Assembly: GCA_009801015.1 (NCBI GenBank)
Contig: VHZZ01005544.1
Location: 5,607-33,415, forward strand
Length of the DNA stretch: 27,809 nucleotides
Source: Silene noctiflora
Taxonomy: Eukaryota > Streptophyta > Magnoliopsida > Caryophyllales > Caryophyllaceae
Reading direction: 5' to 3'
Part shown: positions 9,628-19,136 of the stretch, one piece after another
Layout of the letters: each line of letters opens with the position of its first letter
Position numbering within the stretch: the first letter of the stretch is position 1
Made by a program: the position numbers and the translations under genes
The notes under the pieces: generated by a model
What the model saw: the letters and a program-made list of their open reading frames with translations, nothing else
The model's database searches: none
Told to the model about the DNA's origin: nothing

Positions 9628-12600
9628 ATGGGTTGTGCTTCTTCTAAAATCGATGACTTACCGGCTGTTATCCTCTGCCGTCAACGTTTAGATTATCTCA
9701 ACCAATCTTTACACCACCGTTACGCTCTCTCCGACTGCCACCTCTCTTACTCTCACTCTCTCCGTTCCCTCGGCGATACTCTCCACCACTTCTTCGACGC
9801 CGCCTCTACTCTTCCTCCACCTGTCGTCACCAAACTCCCTCAAAACGACGCCGTTTTGTCTGCTCCCCCTAGACACTCGTCGTCGTCTGGACACCTATCT
9901 CACTCTGATGACTCCGGTGGGTCCCACCTTCACTTTCACTCCGACTCCGACCACGAACCCCACCCGAACCACCATAATAATAACGGTCATATTGAGGATA
10001 TTTCCGATTCCGCTTCGGATATCGGGTCTCCGGGTCATCATCATATCTCGAATTCGACATATCCGTATCCATATCCCTATCCGTATCCAGGTGAAGGAGG
10101 AGGTGCTGTAGGAGGAGGAGGAGGGTTTATGCAGATGAATTACATGAAGAAACACGTCACCCAGTCTGTTTCGTATGAACAACGCCCGGTTTACTCCGAG
10201 ACGATACAATACGGCGAGGCGTCTTCTTCTAATGCGACGCCGTTTTATTATCCTAATCAATTTAATCAAATTAATTACAGTAATCCGTACGGTTATGGGA
10301 ATTACGGTGGGGATAACGGAGTGGCGCGTGGGGGTGGTGGCGCGTCGACGTCAAAGGCGGCAGCGGCGGTGGTACCGCCTCCGCCGCCACCGGCGACGTC
10401 AGCGTGGGATTTTTTGAATCCGTTTGAGAGTATAGAGAGTAGTTACCCGCCGTATACGCCGAGTAGTAGGGATTCGAGGGAAGTGAGGGAAGAGGAAGGG
10501 ATACCGGAGTTGGAAGATGAGGATTTTGATCATGAGGTTGTTAAGGAGGTTTTACATAGTCATCAGAAACTCCTAGACGACAGTCATGTCGGTAGACCGT
10601 CAACTAGCAGCGGTGGTGGTGGTGGGAAAGGTGGGGAGAGGAAGAGTGATGTGAGGGAAGTGGAGAGTATTGAGAGTATTAGTGATGATGATGATGATGA
10701 TCATGATGAAGGGGGAGTTAGGGAGGTGAGGGAGGGGAAAGGGGAGAATGGAATGGAGTACGAGGTGAGGATGGTGGATAAGAAGGTGGTTGGGGACGAA
10801 GGGGGAAAGGCGGAGCAGACGGGGAAAGGAGGACGAGGCGGTGGGGGTGGCGGGTTTAAGAATGTGTATGAGGTTGTTAAGGAAATTCAAATTCAGTTTG
10901 AGAGAGCTGCTACGGCTGGTGATCATCTTACTAAGGTTCTTGAAGTTGGTAAATTACGTTACCAACGAAAGAATCCCGCTTTCCAAGGTTTACCAGCGAA
11001 ATCTTACTGCTTAATTTGTGTTTGATTGGTGTTTATATTGTTCTTCATTGAAAGATTGTTACTTTTCATGGTTAAAACTGGTGTTTCTGCTTCAATTATG
11101 TGATTTAACTGCTTAGTTAGGTGGGTGTACTGTCGACCGGTGTTTCTGCTTGAATTATGTGTTAAAACTTTTAATTGCTTAGTTAGGTTGGTGTACTGTC
11201 GACGTTGTGATTAATTGGTGAAAGATTTGATTTGTAATTTTCCTGTTATTATTTCTCTGGTTAATTTGTGTTTGTACCACTGTATGATTGTTTTGCTAGG
11301 CTGCCATTGAAAGATTGGAACTATTCATCGTTAAAAATCATTGTTTTTTCTTGAATTATTTGATTTAGATGCTTAATTAGGTGGGATGGAATGTCGACGT
11401 AGTGATAATCTGATGAAAGATGTGATTTTTTTCCTGCTATTGGGTGGGAAATTTGTCTTGTTTTGACAAATGAGTGGAATATGAGAACTTTGTGCTTAAT
11501 TGTGCTGGAAAGTTTCCTTAACTTTTTAGCTGAAGTGGTTTCTGTATGGCTATTAACCTCCAATTTATGTTAACAGTTTCTACCAAGATGTTGAATGTCA
11601 TCACTCCGTCATTGCCTTCTACCTCAAAAGATTCGGAGGCTTCAGTGGACGGTGACGATGATGTGCAGCTGAGATCATTAAATCTTTCTGCTTCATTGCA
11701 GAAGCTTTACTTATGGGAGAAGAAACTCTATGAGGAAGTCAAGGTATGGTTTGTCATTCACATTATATGCAGAAGTTGTTGAATCTGACTACTCGTGTTT
11801 TGTTTTGGAAGGAAAATTGTTTATTATAGGAGTGTTGTGTGTGGTTTTGGCTGGAAAATATCTATCTGTAAAAAGCATTATAAACTAATGCCCATTTGAT
11901 TTCCCTTTTCTATAGTCTACCTGGCCATGAAAATTTTAAATTGGAACCTTGACTGCCCTTTCCATAACATAACCAGGCAACAACTGTATACAACAATTCC
12001 TTCTTTGCTAAGTTGTTTCATGTTTATGCGTCATCGAAAATCTAATGTTTTGGTATTGCATATGAATTCTTATATAGTTGCAACAAACTTGAGTATTTTG
12101 TCCTGTTTTGTTCTACCTCTTCCAATGTTGGAAGCTGGGAATTCTCGATGTTTCCTAAAGTTAAATAATAAATGCCGTAAATATAAAGAACGTAGTGATG
12201 TGGGCGTGTAGGGGTTGGGGTATTTGAACTAAGCTGAGCAGTAACTTCTACTATTTGTCTTTGGCTTCTTGAGATGGTAAATTTATCAAGGTTCTCCCCG
12301 TTTCAAACATAGGGCTAAGGCTTTGTACATCCAAGTATATGACCCCCTTAACTCGCCATAAAAGTGTGGTATTGTTGTTCATGTTAATTTTCCCCTGAAA
12401 AAAAAAATCAGTAAATTTTGCCCCTCTCTACACTTTTCGTATATCCATGACGTATCGTTTTACAGGCTGAAGAAAAAATGAGGGTTTCCCACGATCGAAA
12501 GGTGAGGAAATTGAAGCATATGGATGAAAGAGGTGCCGAACCCAGTAAGATTGAATCAACAAAAAGCGTGGTGAGGAGTTTGTCCACAAAAATAAATATA

Positions 12601-13985
12601 GCCATTCAAATTGTTGACAGAATATCAGCTAAAATAAATAAGGTCAGAGACGAAGAATTATGGCCACAGTTGAATGAGTTAATCCTTGGGTAAGTGATTT
12701 ATTCTCTTTTGAAGTCCAGCCGTAATCTTCTTTTTGTTCTAATGTGTTTTGTGCTGTTTCGTGCTGTGGCCATATTGTGTAATTAGACGGGTTCTCATGT
12801 GTGTTAAGCTGTCTTAACACTAATGTTCACAAGTTAAGCCGCGAGGGCGGCAACTTTAGAAGTTTAAATTTATTACAAGGCTTTAAGCACAGTAACTGTT
12901 AAGACACCGTACAACCAGTTGGTACTTGATGTTTGGTCTAAAATATAGGTAACATTACCGTTTTGGATTTTCAAGACTAACATGTTCGATGAAGATAGTG
13001 TATTAATGTGACAAAGGGAATTAGGGAAGTGCTGATGGAAAATGTTGTGTGCACAAGGTGCATATAACTATATAAGGCTTCCCCTGTGAAGCCATTTGGC
13101 TAGTGCTTCACTGAGTCTGAACTGCATTAACTTCTTAATCCTTATCTTGATGTATTATATACGCTTATGGCTCTCCGCATGATATGATTAACCACTGTCT
13201 ACAATTATTTGATCTTCTGCTTTGTTTGATTCAGGCTAACCCAAATGTGGAAAGATATGCTCGAGTGCCACCGCAGTCAGTGCCAGGCGATTGATGCAGC
13301 AAGGGGATTAGATGCGATCGCATTTCCCGATAATCCTAGTGACATGCATCTCGAAGCCACTTTACAACTCGAGCATGATCTTATAAATTGGACATGCCGG
13401 TTCACAGAATGGGTGGGTGCCCAAAAGGGTTTTGTGAGTGCATTAAACAATTGGCTATTTAAATGTCTCCTTTATGAACCCGAGGAAACCGCTGATGGAA
13501 TCGCTCCTTTCTCGCCTGGTAGGGCTGGGGCCCCACCAATCTTTGTGATTTGTAACCAATGGAATCAATCATTAGATAGAATATCGGAGACTTCTGAAAA
13601 GGAGGTGATTACTTCTATGCGGGGTTTTGCTATGATGGCTTGGCGTTTTAGAGAACGCGACAAAGGAGAGATGAAGCAGAGGATGACTGCAAACCGAGAT
13701 ATTGAGAGGAAGGTCAAAAACCTCGATCGAGAGGATATGAAGATACAGAAAAAGATACAGGCATTAGATAAGAAGATGGAACTAACATCCGGGCCCACAG
13801 ACGGTCTCTCGTTGTCTGGTCATGTGGTTTATCAGAGTGATACTAGCAGTAAGACGAGCTTACAGGGTGGTTTGAGGAGCATATTTGAGGCCTTGGAGAG
13901 GTTCACTGCTGACTCCGTGAAAGCTTATGAGGAGCTTCTCCAGCGCATTGAAGAGGTTGTTGGAAGACACGGAACGGTTTCCTAG
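9628..13985 (+). CDS. DUF630/DUF632 protein, NRG2/REL2-like (four exons)
   Basis: Exons are 9628-10987, 11577-11743, 12466-12689 and 13235-13985. All introns are GT-AG and phases agree, giving 833 residues. The N-terminus MGCASSK fits N-myristoylation (Gly2) and palmitoylation (Cys3), so membrane attachment is likely. Residues 1 to about 58 form DUF630 (LCRQRLDYL, then RYALSDCHLSY). A low-complexity middle follows: Tyr-Pro repeat at 145-154, poly-Gly, poly-Pro, and six Asp at 353-358. DUF632 runs from about 411 (YEVVKEIQIQFERAA) to near the end. Its strong motifs are SLQKLYLWEKKLYEEVK, ELWPQLNEL, MLECHRSQCQAI, PPIFVICNQW and FTADSVKAYEELLQR. Known relatives include Arabidopsis NRG2, a nitrate-signalling regulator, and rice REL2, which affects leaf rolling. 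Many relatives are labelled bZIP-like, but no bZIP is visible here. The ATG has G at -3 and +4. The function in this plant is inferred; the family call is firm. Confidence 0.93.
11045..11440 (+). repeat. three degenerate tandem copies inside intron 1
   Basis: Within the first intron (10988-11576), a unit of roughly 90-130 bases occurs about three times, from 11045, 11139 and 11307. Landmarks are CATTGAAAGATTG (first and third copies), TTTCTGCTTSAATTATGTG, GCTTAGTTAGGTKGGTGTAC and TGTCGAC (all copies in some form), and GATGAAAGATKTGATTT (second and third). Copies differ by substitutions and small indels. It is intronic and non-coding, and its role is unknown. Confidence 0.65.
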
Positions 13986-14930
13986 TGTGCAAACATACAT
14001 GTTGATATCAACAGCTGCTAAAAGTTCTAATTGGGTTCAAACATACCAGAACCCAAAAAAAAGACCCTGAAATACACCTGAAGCCTTTGACTCAACCCGA
14101 AAATCATTTGCCCAAAACAATCATAAGCTATCCAAATTGAGTAATTTGGCTTAATAGGAACAACCAGAGAATTTTCCCGGAATTATCTGATAGCATCAAA
14201 TCCGATTTGACCTGTGCCCCTATAATCCGACCTTATGACCTGTTTTCCCAGGTCTAGGGCTGTTGCCTGATAGAGCCTCGCACTGCTGCAAGAATAACCT
14301 CAACTATGTGTTATCAGAACTGCTGATAGCCTGATATCCTGATATCCTGCAGGTATCTGTGTAATCCCGCATCAAATAAATCTCCAGCTCCTTTTTATCA
14401 CCTACAACCAGCCAAGCTTCAGATAATTCAGCCTGGTGGCTTGTTTCATATGGGTTTTCAGGAACTGTGCCGTGTTAAACTGGTTATATTTATTTTGAGC
14501 TGTGACGAAAGACTGGAAAGCTGCATCCTTGGCAGGTAACTCAAAAACCAAACTAAAGTTTTGTAATAATAGGTGTCGTAATGTAGATTTAGAATTTAGA
14601 TCAAGGTTTTTCTGGGCATAGAGGACATAAGTCGCTGTAGTTGCCCGTATTTAGATTATGTTATGTATATTTTCATAGAGAAACATTTTTAGAGGAGAAT
14701 TCAGGGCAGTAGTATTTCAGTGTGTACAGAATCGTGAGACATTGAGGACATAATTTTATACAGAGTTCTGCTAGGGTTGGTGAATATTTTTTTCTCGATT
14801 TTTATGAATAAAACGCATTTTTCGTTTTATTTAGTGTTTTGAGGAATTCTTATGCATAAATCTCGACTATAATATCGAGTTGAGGTTTAATTTTTACATG
14901 ACACCCTATGAAGGGGGTTTTATTTGATTA
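13986..14930 (+). other. 3' UTR and downstream flank of NRG2-like gene
   Basis: No gene was found. AATAAA occurs at 14375-14380 and 14807-14812, both possible polyadenylation signals, but neither can be assigned without transcript data. A short tandem of CTGATATC-type units lies near 14331-14350. The sequence is less AT-biased than distant intergenic DNA up to about 14500, consistent with an untranslated exon. Confidence 0.4.
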
Positions 14931-14979
14931 AGGCTCGGCAGCCTCCGTTACCCGTCTTCCATTGTTTATGTGCGCCGGT

Positions 14980-15145
14980 CCGGACCAGACCAGAATGGCA
15001 AAAAATGATGGACCGCATACCAGAATGGACCAAAAACCAGGATCCATAAAAAAAAGCTTGGAGCAGGGATTGGACCAGAATTTTAATTCCGATTGCGGTC
15101 CAGTAGATTCCGGTCCGGTTTCATCCAGTCCGGTTCGGACCGGAT
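14980..15145. repeat. GGTCCGG-type low-complexity repeat element
   Basis: The left half is rich in GGTCCGGACC/AGACCAG words, and the right half in GGTCCAGT/GGTCCGGTTC words in inverted order, so the block can fold back on itself. It resembles in style the hAT-bounded low-complexity elements found at 20680 and 25359, but I could not find convincing terminal repeats or a target duplication. The open frames across it on both strands are products of the repeat. Confidence 0.45.
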
Positions 15146-15559
15146 AATGAACACTCTTAGTTAATAGCATGACAATTGTTTGTCAGTTGCCATACTGCGT
15201 AGAAACAATATGTATCATAGCTAGCGAGTCTTTATTTCGTCTTAAATAAGAATTTGTAAACGTATTAACCCGATACAAAACCGGGCAGTAGCAGCCTTAT
15301 GCTTTTGGTGTAATGAGAATGACCTTTCAATATGAAGAGACAACTGGGCATGTTCTTGTTTGAAGATAAGCGTAGGCTACACGTTCAAAATTTCTTTTGA
15401 GTTTGGTCCTAACACCAATTATGTTACATTGGAAAAAGATTGGAGTATCGATGTTACGTTTCCTTACAAGTGGGTTACATCTGTGTTTTTGTGTCACTGT
15501 TATACAAGTGCGTATGGAAGTTTAACTAGTATTAATAAAACAAACCGTCTTGTTTGTGA

Positions 15560-15644
15560 CGGTCACAAGCTTGTCACCTTTCACAACCCCTCTCACACTT
15601 GCTCTTCCACTTGCTCCTTGTGAGAGGTCACAAGCTTGTGACGG
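15560..15644. repeat. fold-back (MITE-like) element with 27-base arms
   Basis: The arm at 15560-15586 (CGGTCACAAGCTTGTCACCT...) and the reverse complement of 15618-15644 (CCGTCACAAGCTTGTGACCT...) agree at 24 of 27 positions, with a loop of about 31 bases. The arms themselves contain the palindrome CAAGCTTG. A further CCGTC lies just outside on the left at 15545. No target duplication was found, so the superfamily is unknown. Confidence 0.6.
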
Positions 15645-15717
15645 AATAGTGTCGTCATAAATGAGAATTTATGCTAATAAAAATTTTCAAGCTCTTTTAA
15701 GTAAGGGTTTTCAAAAA

Positions 15718-15912
15718 GTGGTTCGGACCGACTTGTGCGATCATCGGGTCTACTAAGCGGTGACCGGTCTCTAGTTCGGTCCGTACTTGGAAAAAAGAAA
15801 ATCCAAAAACCCCTTTTGTTACGGTCCGGTTCGGTCCAAACCCGGAAAAAGCGGATCTAAAAAGTTCTCTGTCTTACGGTTTGGGTCCCCTTCTAAGTTC
15901 TAAGCGGTCCGG
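15718..15912. repeat. second GGTCCGG/CGGTCC-rich low-complexity block
   Basis: Words such as GGTTCGGACC, GTTCGGTCCG, CGGTCCGGTTCGGTCC and GCGGTCCGGTC recur over about 190 bases. The base composition is much more GC-rich than the flanks. No open frame of interest and no clear boundaries were found. It is probably another copy, or a fragment, of the family at 14980-15145. Confidence 0.4.
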
Positions 15913-16039
15913 TCATAGTGCGACTTGAATGTTTGTAATTTTGTGCGCAAAGCTTTGTGTGCAAAGCTTCAAGAAGTACAAATGAAAGTTCTCTAAAGTA
16001 AATGATCAAGAATGTGCCTACAAATATCGGAAGTACTCG

Positions 16040-16125
16040 AATAGGCCACAAGTTCGAATCCTCTTTTCCATATATTTTATTGGCCTTGTGTCTCATTTAA
16101 CAACAACAACAAAAAAAAAAAAAAA
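16040..16125 (+). mobile_element. 3' part of a tRNA-related SINE
   Basis: A box-B-like sequence AGTTCGAATCCTC (16051-16063) is followed by about 40 bases and then a CAA repeat and poly-A tail (about 16100-16125), the usual SINE tail arrangement. A matching box A upstream is not recognisable, so the copy is probably 5' truncated or decayed. Confidence 0.4.
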
Positions 16126-16395
16126 CGATTTCATAATATATCATACAGTTGATCATATAACGAGAAATCATTATGTTTTGGTATAGAATATGAAACCGAT
16201 TCAAGAGTACAGTTCAAAATATTCAAAAATTAGCATTATATTTTGACTATCTGTTACAGGGTAGTTCATAATATAAGCCGGGAAGCTAAATTTTGAATAT
16301 CAATTCCAAAATTTCGGATAATTAAAATACAATTGTGTGTTACATTATGTCAACAGGTCTTCTAGTAGTGTCAGATATAAACGGATTATAATTAC

Positions 16396-17412
16396 TTATT
16401 TTGATCGGGAGAAAGGGCTGATCACCGGATTATTCATCGGTACCTGAATCACCTTCTCGTCCCACTTCTCGTCATTGGGATCATATAGACTAAGCCCATT
16501 GTTACACTGGAACAAAAACTTGCCATTGTCAAGGACACGGATCAGCTTCAATGGCGCATCAATGTTGAAGTCGTTTACCACAGCCAATCGCGTCCAAGAT
16601 TCTTGCACTCCATATCGCTTCATCACCCAAGCCTCAACACGGTCACTCCCTTGTTTCTCATGACTCGCTAATATACAAAGGTACCCACGAACAACGCTTA
16701 ACTGTCCTATGTTCAAGTCCTCGTCATAGGGCTTAGGAACTGGTTGAAACTCCTCCTTGTCGAGATCAAAGCGCACAATCTTGTCGGTAGCAGTTATAAT
16801 CCAATGTATCGAATTATTCAATACCACGGGATCAACCAAAAACCTAATTTGCTCCGATATCTCATTATAGACATCGCTCTTGTCAGTATCAATTGGCCGC
16901 CAATTACAATCATCAGCACCACTATTTACCGTATGAATCTTCACAGTCGTCAGCCTTCTAAGAACTTTGTCAATGTCAAACCTTAACACCTTATACCGTG
17001 CTGCACAAGGGCTATAACCAAACACGTACCTAATAGATGAACCTTGTTCGACTAAAGGATCACGACCAACGGTCAAATAAGTACCAGTAACAAGATTCAT
17101 CAGACGTAGGGACTCTGTAGTACAGTCGTCATGGTTGTGAATAACCCGGCAAAGAAGCATATCATTACAAGAAGTCACGATGCTGAAATCTGAAATCGAG
17201 ATTTCATGCTTGTGAACGAAGTCCATTAGGTTAAACTGTTTCGCTAACACGATTTCATGATCATTGGCAAGGTATTCAATTAAGGAGGCACGCATACTAG
17301 CTCTAGCTGTATACAAGAAGAAATTGTACTTGTTAGACTGGTTATATAAACGTCGCATTATCGACTTAATAGGCAATCTTGAGAATAACTCCATTAGAAT
17401 ATCTTTCAACAT
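16396..17412 (-). CDS. F-box/FBA domain protein, F-box degenerate
   Basis: This single-exon frame of 338 residues resembles SCF ubiquitin-ligase substrate adaptors. The N-terminus LKDILMELFSRLPIKSIMR (residues 2-20) matches the first half of the F-box (LP.DIL.EILSRLPVKSL.R). The second half, normally R.V.K.W..LI, is not recognisable (RLYNQSNKYN), and the usual residues before LP.D are missing. The rest follows the FBA domain: SCNDMLLC (81-88), NLVTG (106-110), YVFGYSPCAARYKVLRF (129-145), VVLNNSIHWI (196-205), IVRFDLDKEEF (212-222), LSVVRGYLCIL (238-248) and VEAWVMKRYGVQESWTRL (259-276). An in-frame stop about 80 bases upstream and no intervening ATG support this start. The family call is firm. 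Binding to SKP1 is doubtful because of the damaged F-box. The gene may be functional or a decaying copy. Confidence 0.85.
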   Translation of the reverse strand: MLKDILMELFSRLPIKSIMRRLYNQSNKYNFFLYTARASMRASLIEYLANDHEIVLAKQFNLMDFVHKHEISISDFSIVTSCNDMLLCRVIHNHDDCTTESLRLMNLVTGTYLTVGRDPLVEQGSSIRYVFGYSPCAARYKVLRFDIDKVLRRLTTVKIHTVNSGADDCNWRPIDTDKSDVYNEISEQIRFLVDPVVLNNSIHWIITATDKIVRFDLDKEEFQPVPKPYDEDLNIGQLSVVRGYLCILASHEKQGSDRVEAWVMKRYGVQESWTRLAVVNDFNIDAPLKLIRVLDNGKFLFQCNNGLSLYDPNDEKWDEKVIQVPMNNPVISPFSRSK

Positions 17413-17523
17413 TTTCTTTTCGTTGCTTGATCTTCTTGAACAATTGCAGGAAAGTTGAACCTTTCTACAAAAATAAATAAATTATTTCTAGGTAATTTAC
17501 TCAACTAATCCAAGTTTATCTAC

Positions 17524-17531
17524 TATTTATA
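17524..17531 (-). promoter_or_regulatory. TATA box of the F-box gene
   Basis: On the minus strand this reads TATAAATA, inside CTATAAATAGT, about 112 bases before the ATG. That is a good position for a plant TATA box with a leader of about 80 bases. Confidence 0.55.
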
Positions 17532-17744
17532 GAGAGAAAAATACGAGTTTTCCAAGGTTATTATCGCCTAATCCTAGTTCCGGTAGGACATCAAATTAGA
17601 ACTAGGAGATACAATGTTATTCCTAGTCCTATTAGAAATCTTAAGAGTCGAAAATATTCGAGCCCTTGACTCCTACAAATATTCGATAGTTTAAAATAAG
17701 ACCGTCTATAAGAAAATCAATAGTAATATTTCAATAACTAATTT

Positions 17745-17827
17745 CTCATTTTTTTTATTACAGGTTTGAACCCCACGTCATGAGTATCACCACTCATGAC
17801 TTTACCAGCTAAGCTTACTGACATCTG
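17745..17827 (-). mobile_element. tRNA-derived SINE copy 1 (minus strand)
   Basis: On the minus strand it begins GATGTCAGTAAGCTTAGCTG. A box-A-like TTAGCTGGTAAAG follows, then GATACTCATGACGTGGGGTT and a perfect box B, GGTTCAAACC. It ends in an A-rich tail (T-run at 17749-17756 on plus). It shares its head with copies at 22832 and 26670. It is not a tRNA gene, since no acceptor stem pairs. Confidence 0.65.
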
Positions 17828-18103
17828 CACCATAGTCATTACGTAATGAAGAATATGATTACGACTATGTAAGTGTAGAGAATATTGGCTCACTAGTCCC
17901 TACGCGTGTAGTACAGGGTTGGTGGAAGATAGCATCTCACTATCTTGTTTTAGTTTCATGGCAACATATTTTAATCTAACAATTAATTAATTAAACATGT
18001 AATTAAGACATTCTATTAATTAATTACGCGACCGTATATTTGTTGTTTGTTGAGGATGAAGACATGTCTCTTGTTGTTACCTTTGTTTGATCATGTTTCG
18101 TCG

Positions 18104-18112
18104 CCGAAAACA
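18104..18112 (+). promoter_or_regulatory. CCGAAAACA motif upstream of DUF241 gene A
   Basis: CCGAAAACA lies 196 bases before the ATG. The same nine bases occur at 21643-21651 and 23876-23884, 185 and 189 bases before the ATGs of the two paralogues. The flanks of this copy are otherwise unlike those of the other two, so either the motif is conserved or the match is partly chance. Confidence 0.4.
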
Positions 18113-18229
18113 GAATAATTTCATGGGATTAGTTCACATAAACCTACCCAACATATTGGATTTATTTTTAGTTGATTAATTAAATTAAGATTCTTATTCT
18201 AATTTGACTAAATTCTCTTTGTTTGATCA

Positions 18230-18239
18230 TATATATATA
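18230..18239 (+). promoter_or_regulatory. TATA box of DUF241 gene A
   Basis: TATATATATA lies 70 bases before the ATG at 18300, implying a leader of about 35-40 bases. There is no ATG between the likely start site and the coding start. Confidence 0.55.
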
Positions 18240-18299
18240 GACATGGATAACAAAGATGTCTAAGTTCAAATCATACAAAAACATAAACATTACTCAGAA

Positions 18300-19136
18300 A
18301 TGTCGAAAAACAATCATTTTCGATCTATTAGTTTGCCAACGACATGTCATCCAATTTCGACTCAATTCGATGAGCAATTGAGTCGATTGATATCGTCAAA
18401 AAATACAACTACTTCTTGTTCATCATTGACTCAGAGTCTGATAAGCCTTATAGGTCTTTACGACTGTGTCGATGAACTTCTACTTCGTCCTGCAAACCAA
18501 CAGATGATATCGAAAAATAGCCAAGAGAAATGGGTTGATGATATTCTCGAAGGGTCGTGGAAACTCTTGGACGTCTGTGACGTTGCTAGGGATGCTTTGT
18601 TTTCGATGAAGGAATGCCTGCAAGGTGTTGAGTCGACGCTCAGAAGGTCTAATGATGATATCTCTGAATATGTAAAAAGTCGAAAGAAAGTCAAGAAGGG
18701 AATTAGACAGTTCTTGAAAAACATAAGGAAAAATCGTAGAATTGATAGAAGAAGTGACAGTTTAGACAGTATTTTTCTAAATGTCGACGTAATAACAACT
18801 GATGTTTTTACGGGTTTGTTGGGTCACATTGCTGGTGTAAAGTCGGAATCAAGTAAAAGTAACACGTCTTTGATTGTAAGATTCGTACGCCAGTTTTCTG
18901 ACATTGATAAAGCCGGGTGTTGTAGCGAGTTTAGAGATATTGATGTTCAGCTGAGGTACTTGATCTGTCATAAGAAGAGCAGCATCAACAGATTCAACAG
19001 GACTCGAGTCGAGAAGATGAGGTGTAAGATAGTCCAGTTGGAATCTGAAATTGAAGAGCTTTGTGAAGAATTAGAATGTTTGTTTAGACATCTTGTTAAG
19101 ACTAGAGCAACTTTGCTTAATCTTCTTAGTAATTAG
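18300..19136 (+). CDS. DUF241 (BPS1-like) protein, gene A
   Basis: This intronless frame of 278 residues belongs to plant family DUF241 (PF03087, grouped by InterPro as BPS1-like). Members are generally uncharacterised; the related BYPASS1 limits a root-derived mobile signal. Visible features are the N-terminal signature FRSISLPTTCHPI, then DEQLSRL, a Ser/Thr-rich stretch, LIGLYDCVDELLLRP, LEGSWKLLDVCDVARDAL, the basic segment EYVKSRKKVKKGIRQFLKNI, and the C-terminal LESEIEELCEELECLFRHL followed by VKTRATLLNLLSN. The protein is predicted to be largely helical, with a coiled-coil-like C-terminus, and has no signal peptide or membrane span. The length equals that of gene B. It is the most diverged of the three tandem copies: it lacks the YHARSISLPSR and RLRSSQ.ASTSSS forms kept by B and C. 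It appears intact. The biochemical role is unknown. Confidence 0.9.
   Translation: MSKNNHFRSISLPTTCHPISTQFDEQLSRLISSKNTTTSCSSLTQSLISLIGLYDCVDELLLRPANQQMISKNSQEKWVDDILEGSWKLLDVCDVARDALFSMKECLQGVESTLRRSNDDISEYVKSRKKVKKGIRQFLKNIRKNRRIDRRSDSLDSIFLNVDVITTDVFTGLLGHIAGVKSESSKSNTSLIVRFVRQFSDIDKAGCCSEFRDIDVQLRYLICHKKSSINRFNRTRVEKMRCKIVQLESEIEELCEELECLFRHLVKTRATLLNLLSN

Noticed and set aside
9895..10269. A 124-codon minus-strand frame opposite exon 1 of the NRG2-like gene
   Set aside because: It is the antisense shadow of a low-complexity coding region, rich in Arg, Ile and Val from repeats, and shows no family features. The other frames at 9709-11014 are likewise shadows.
11927..12211. A 94-codon open frame within intron 2
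   Set aside because: It lies inside a well-supported intron (11744-12465), has no recognisable motifs, and its composition matches non-coding DNA.
17745..17827. A genuine tRNA gene, suggested by good box A and box B
   Set aside because: No acceptor stem or anticodon arm can be drawn and two diverged copies occur nearby, so a tRNA-derived SINE is the better reading.
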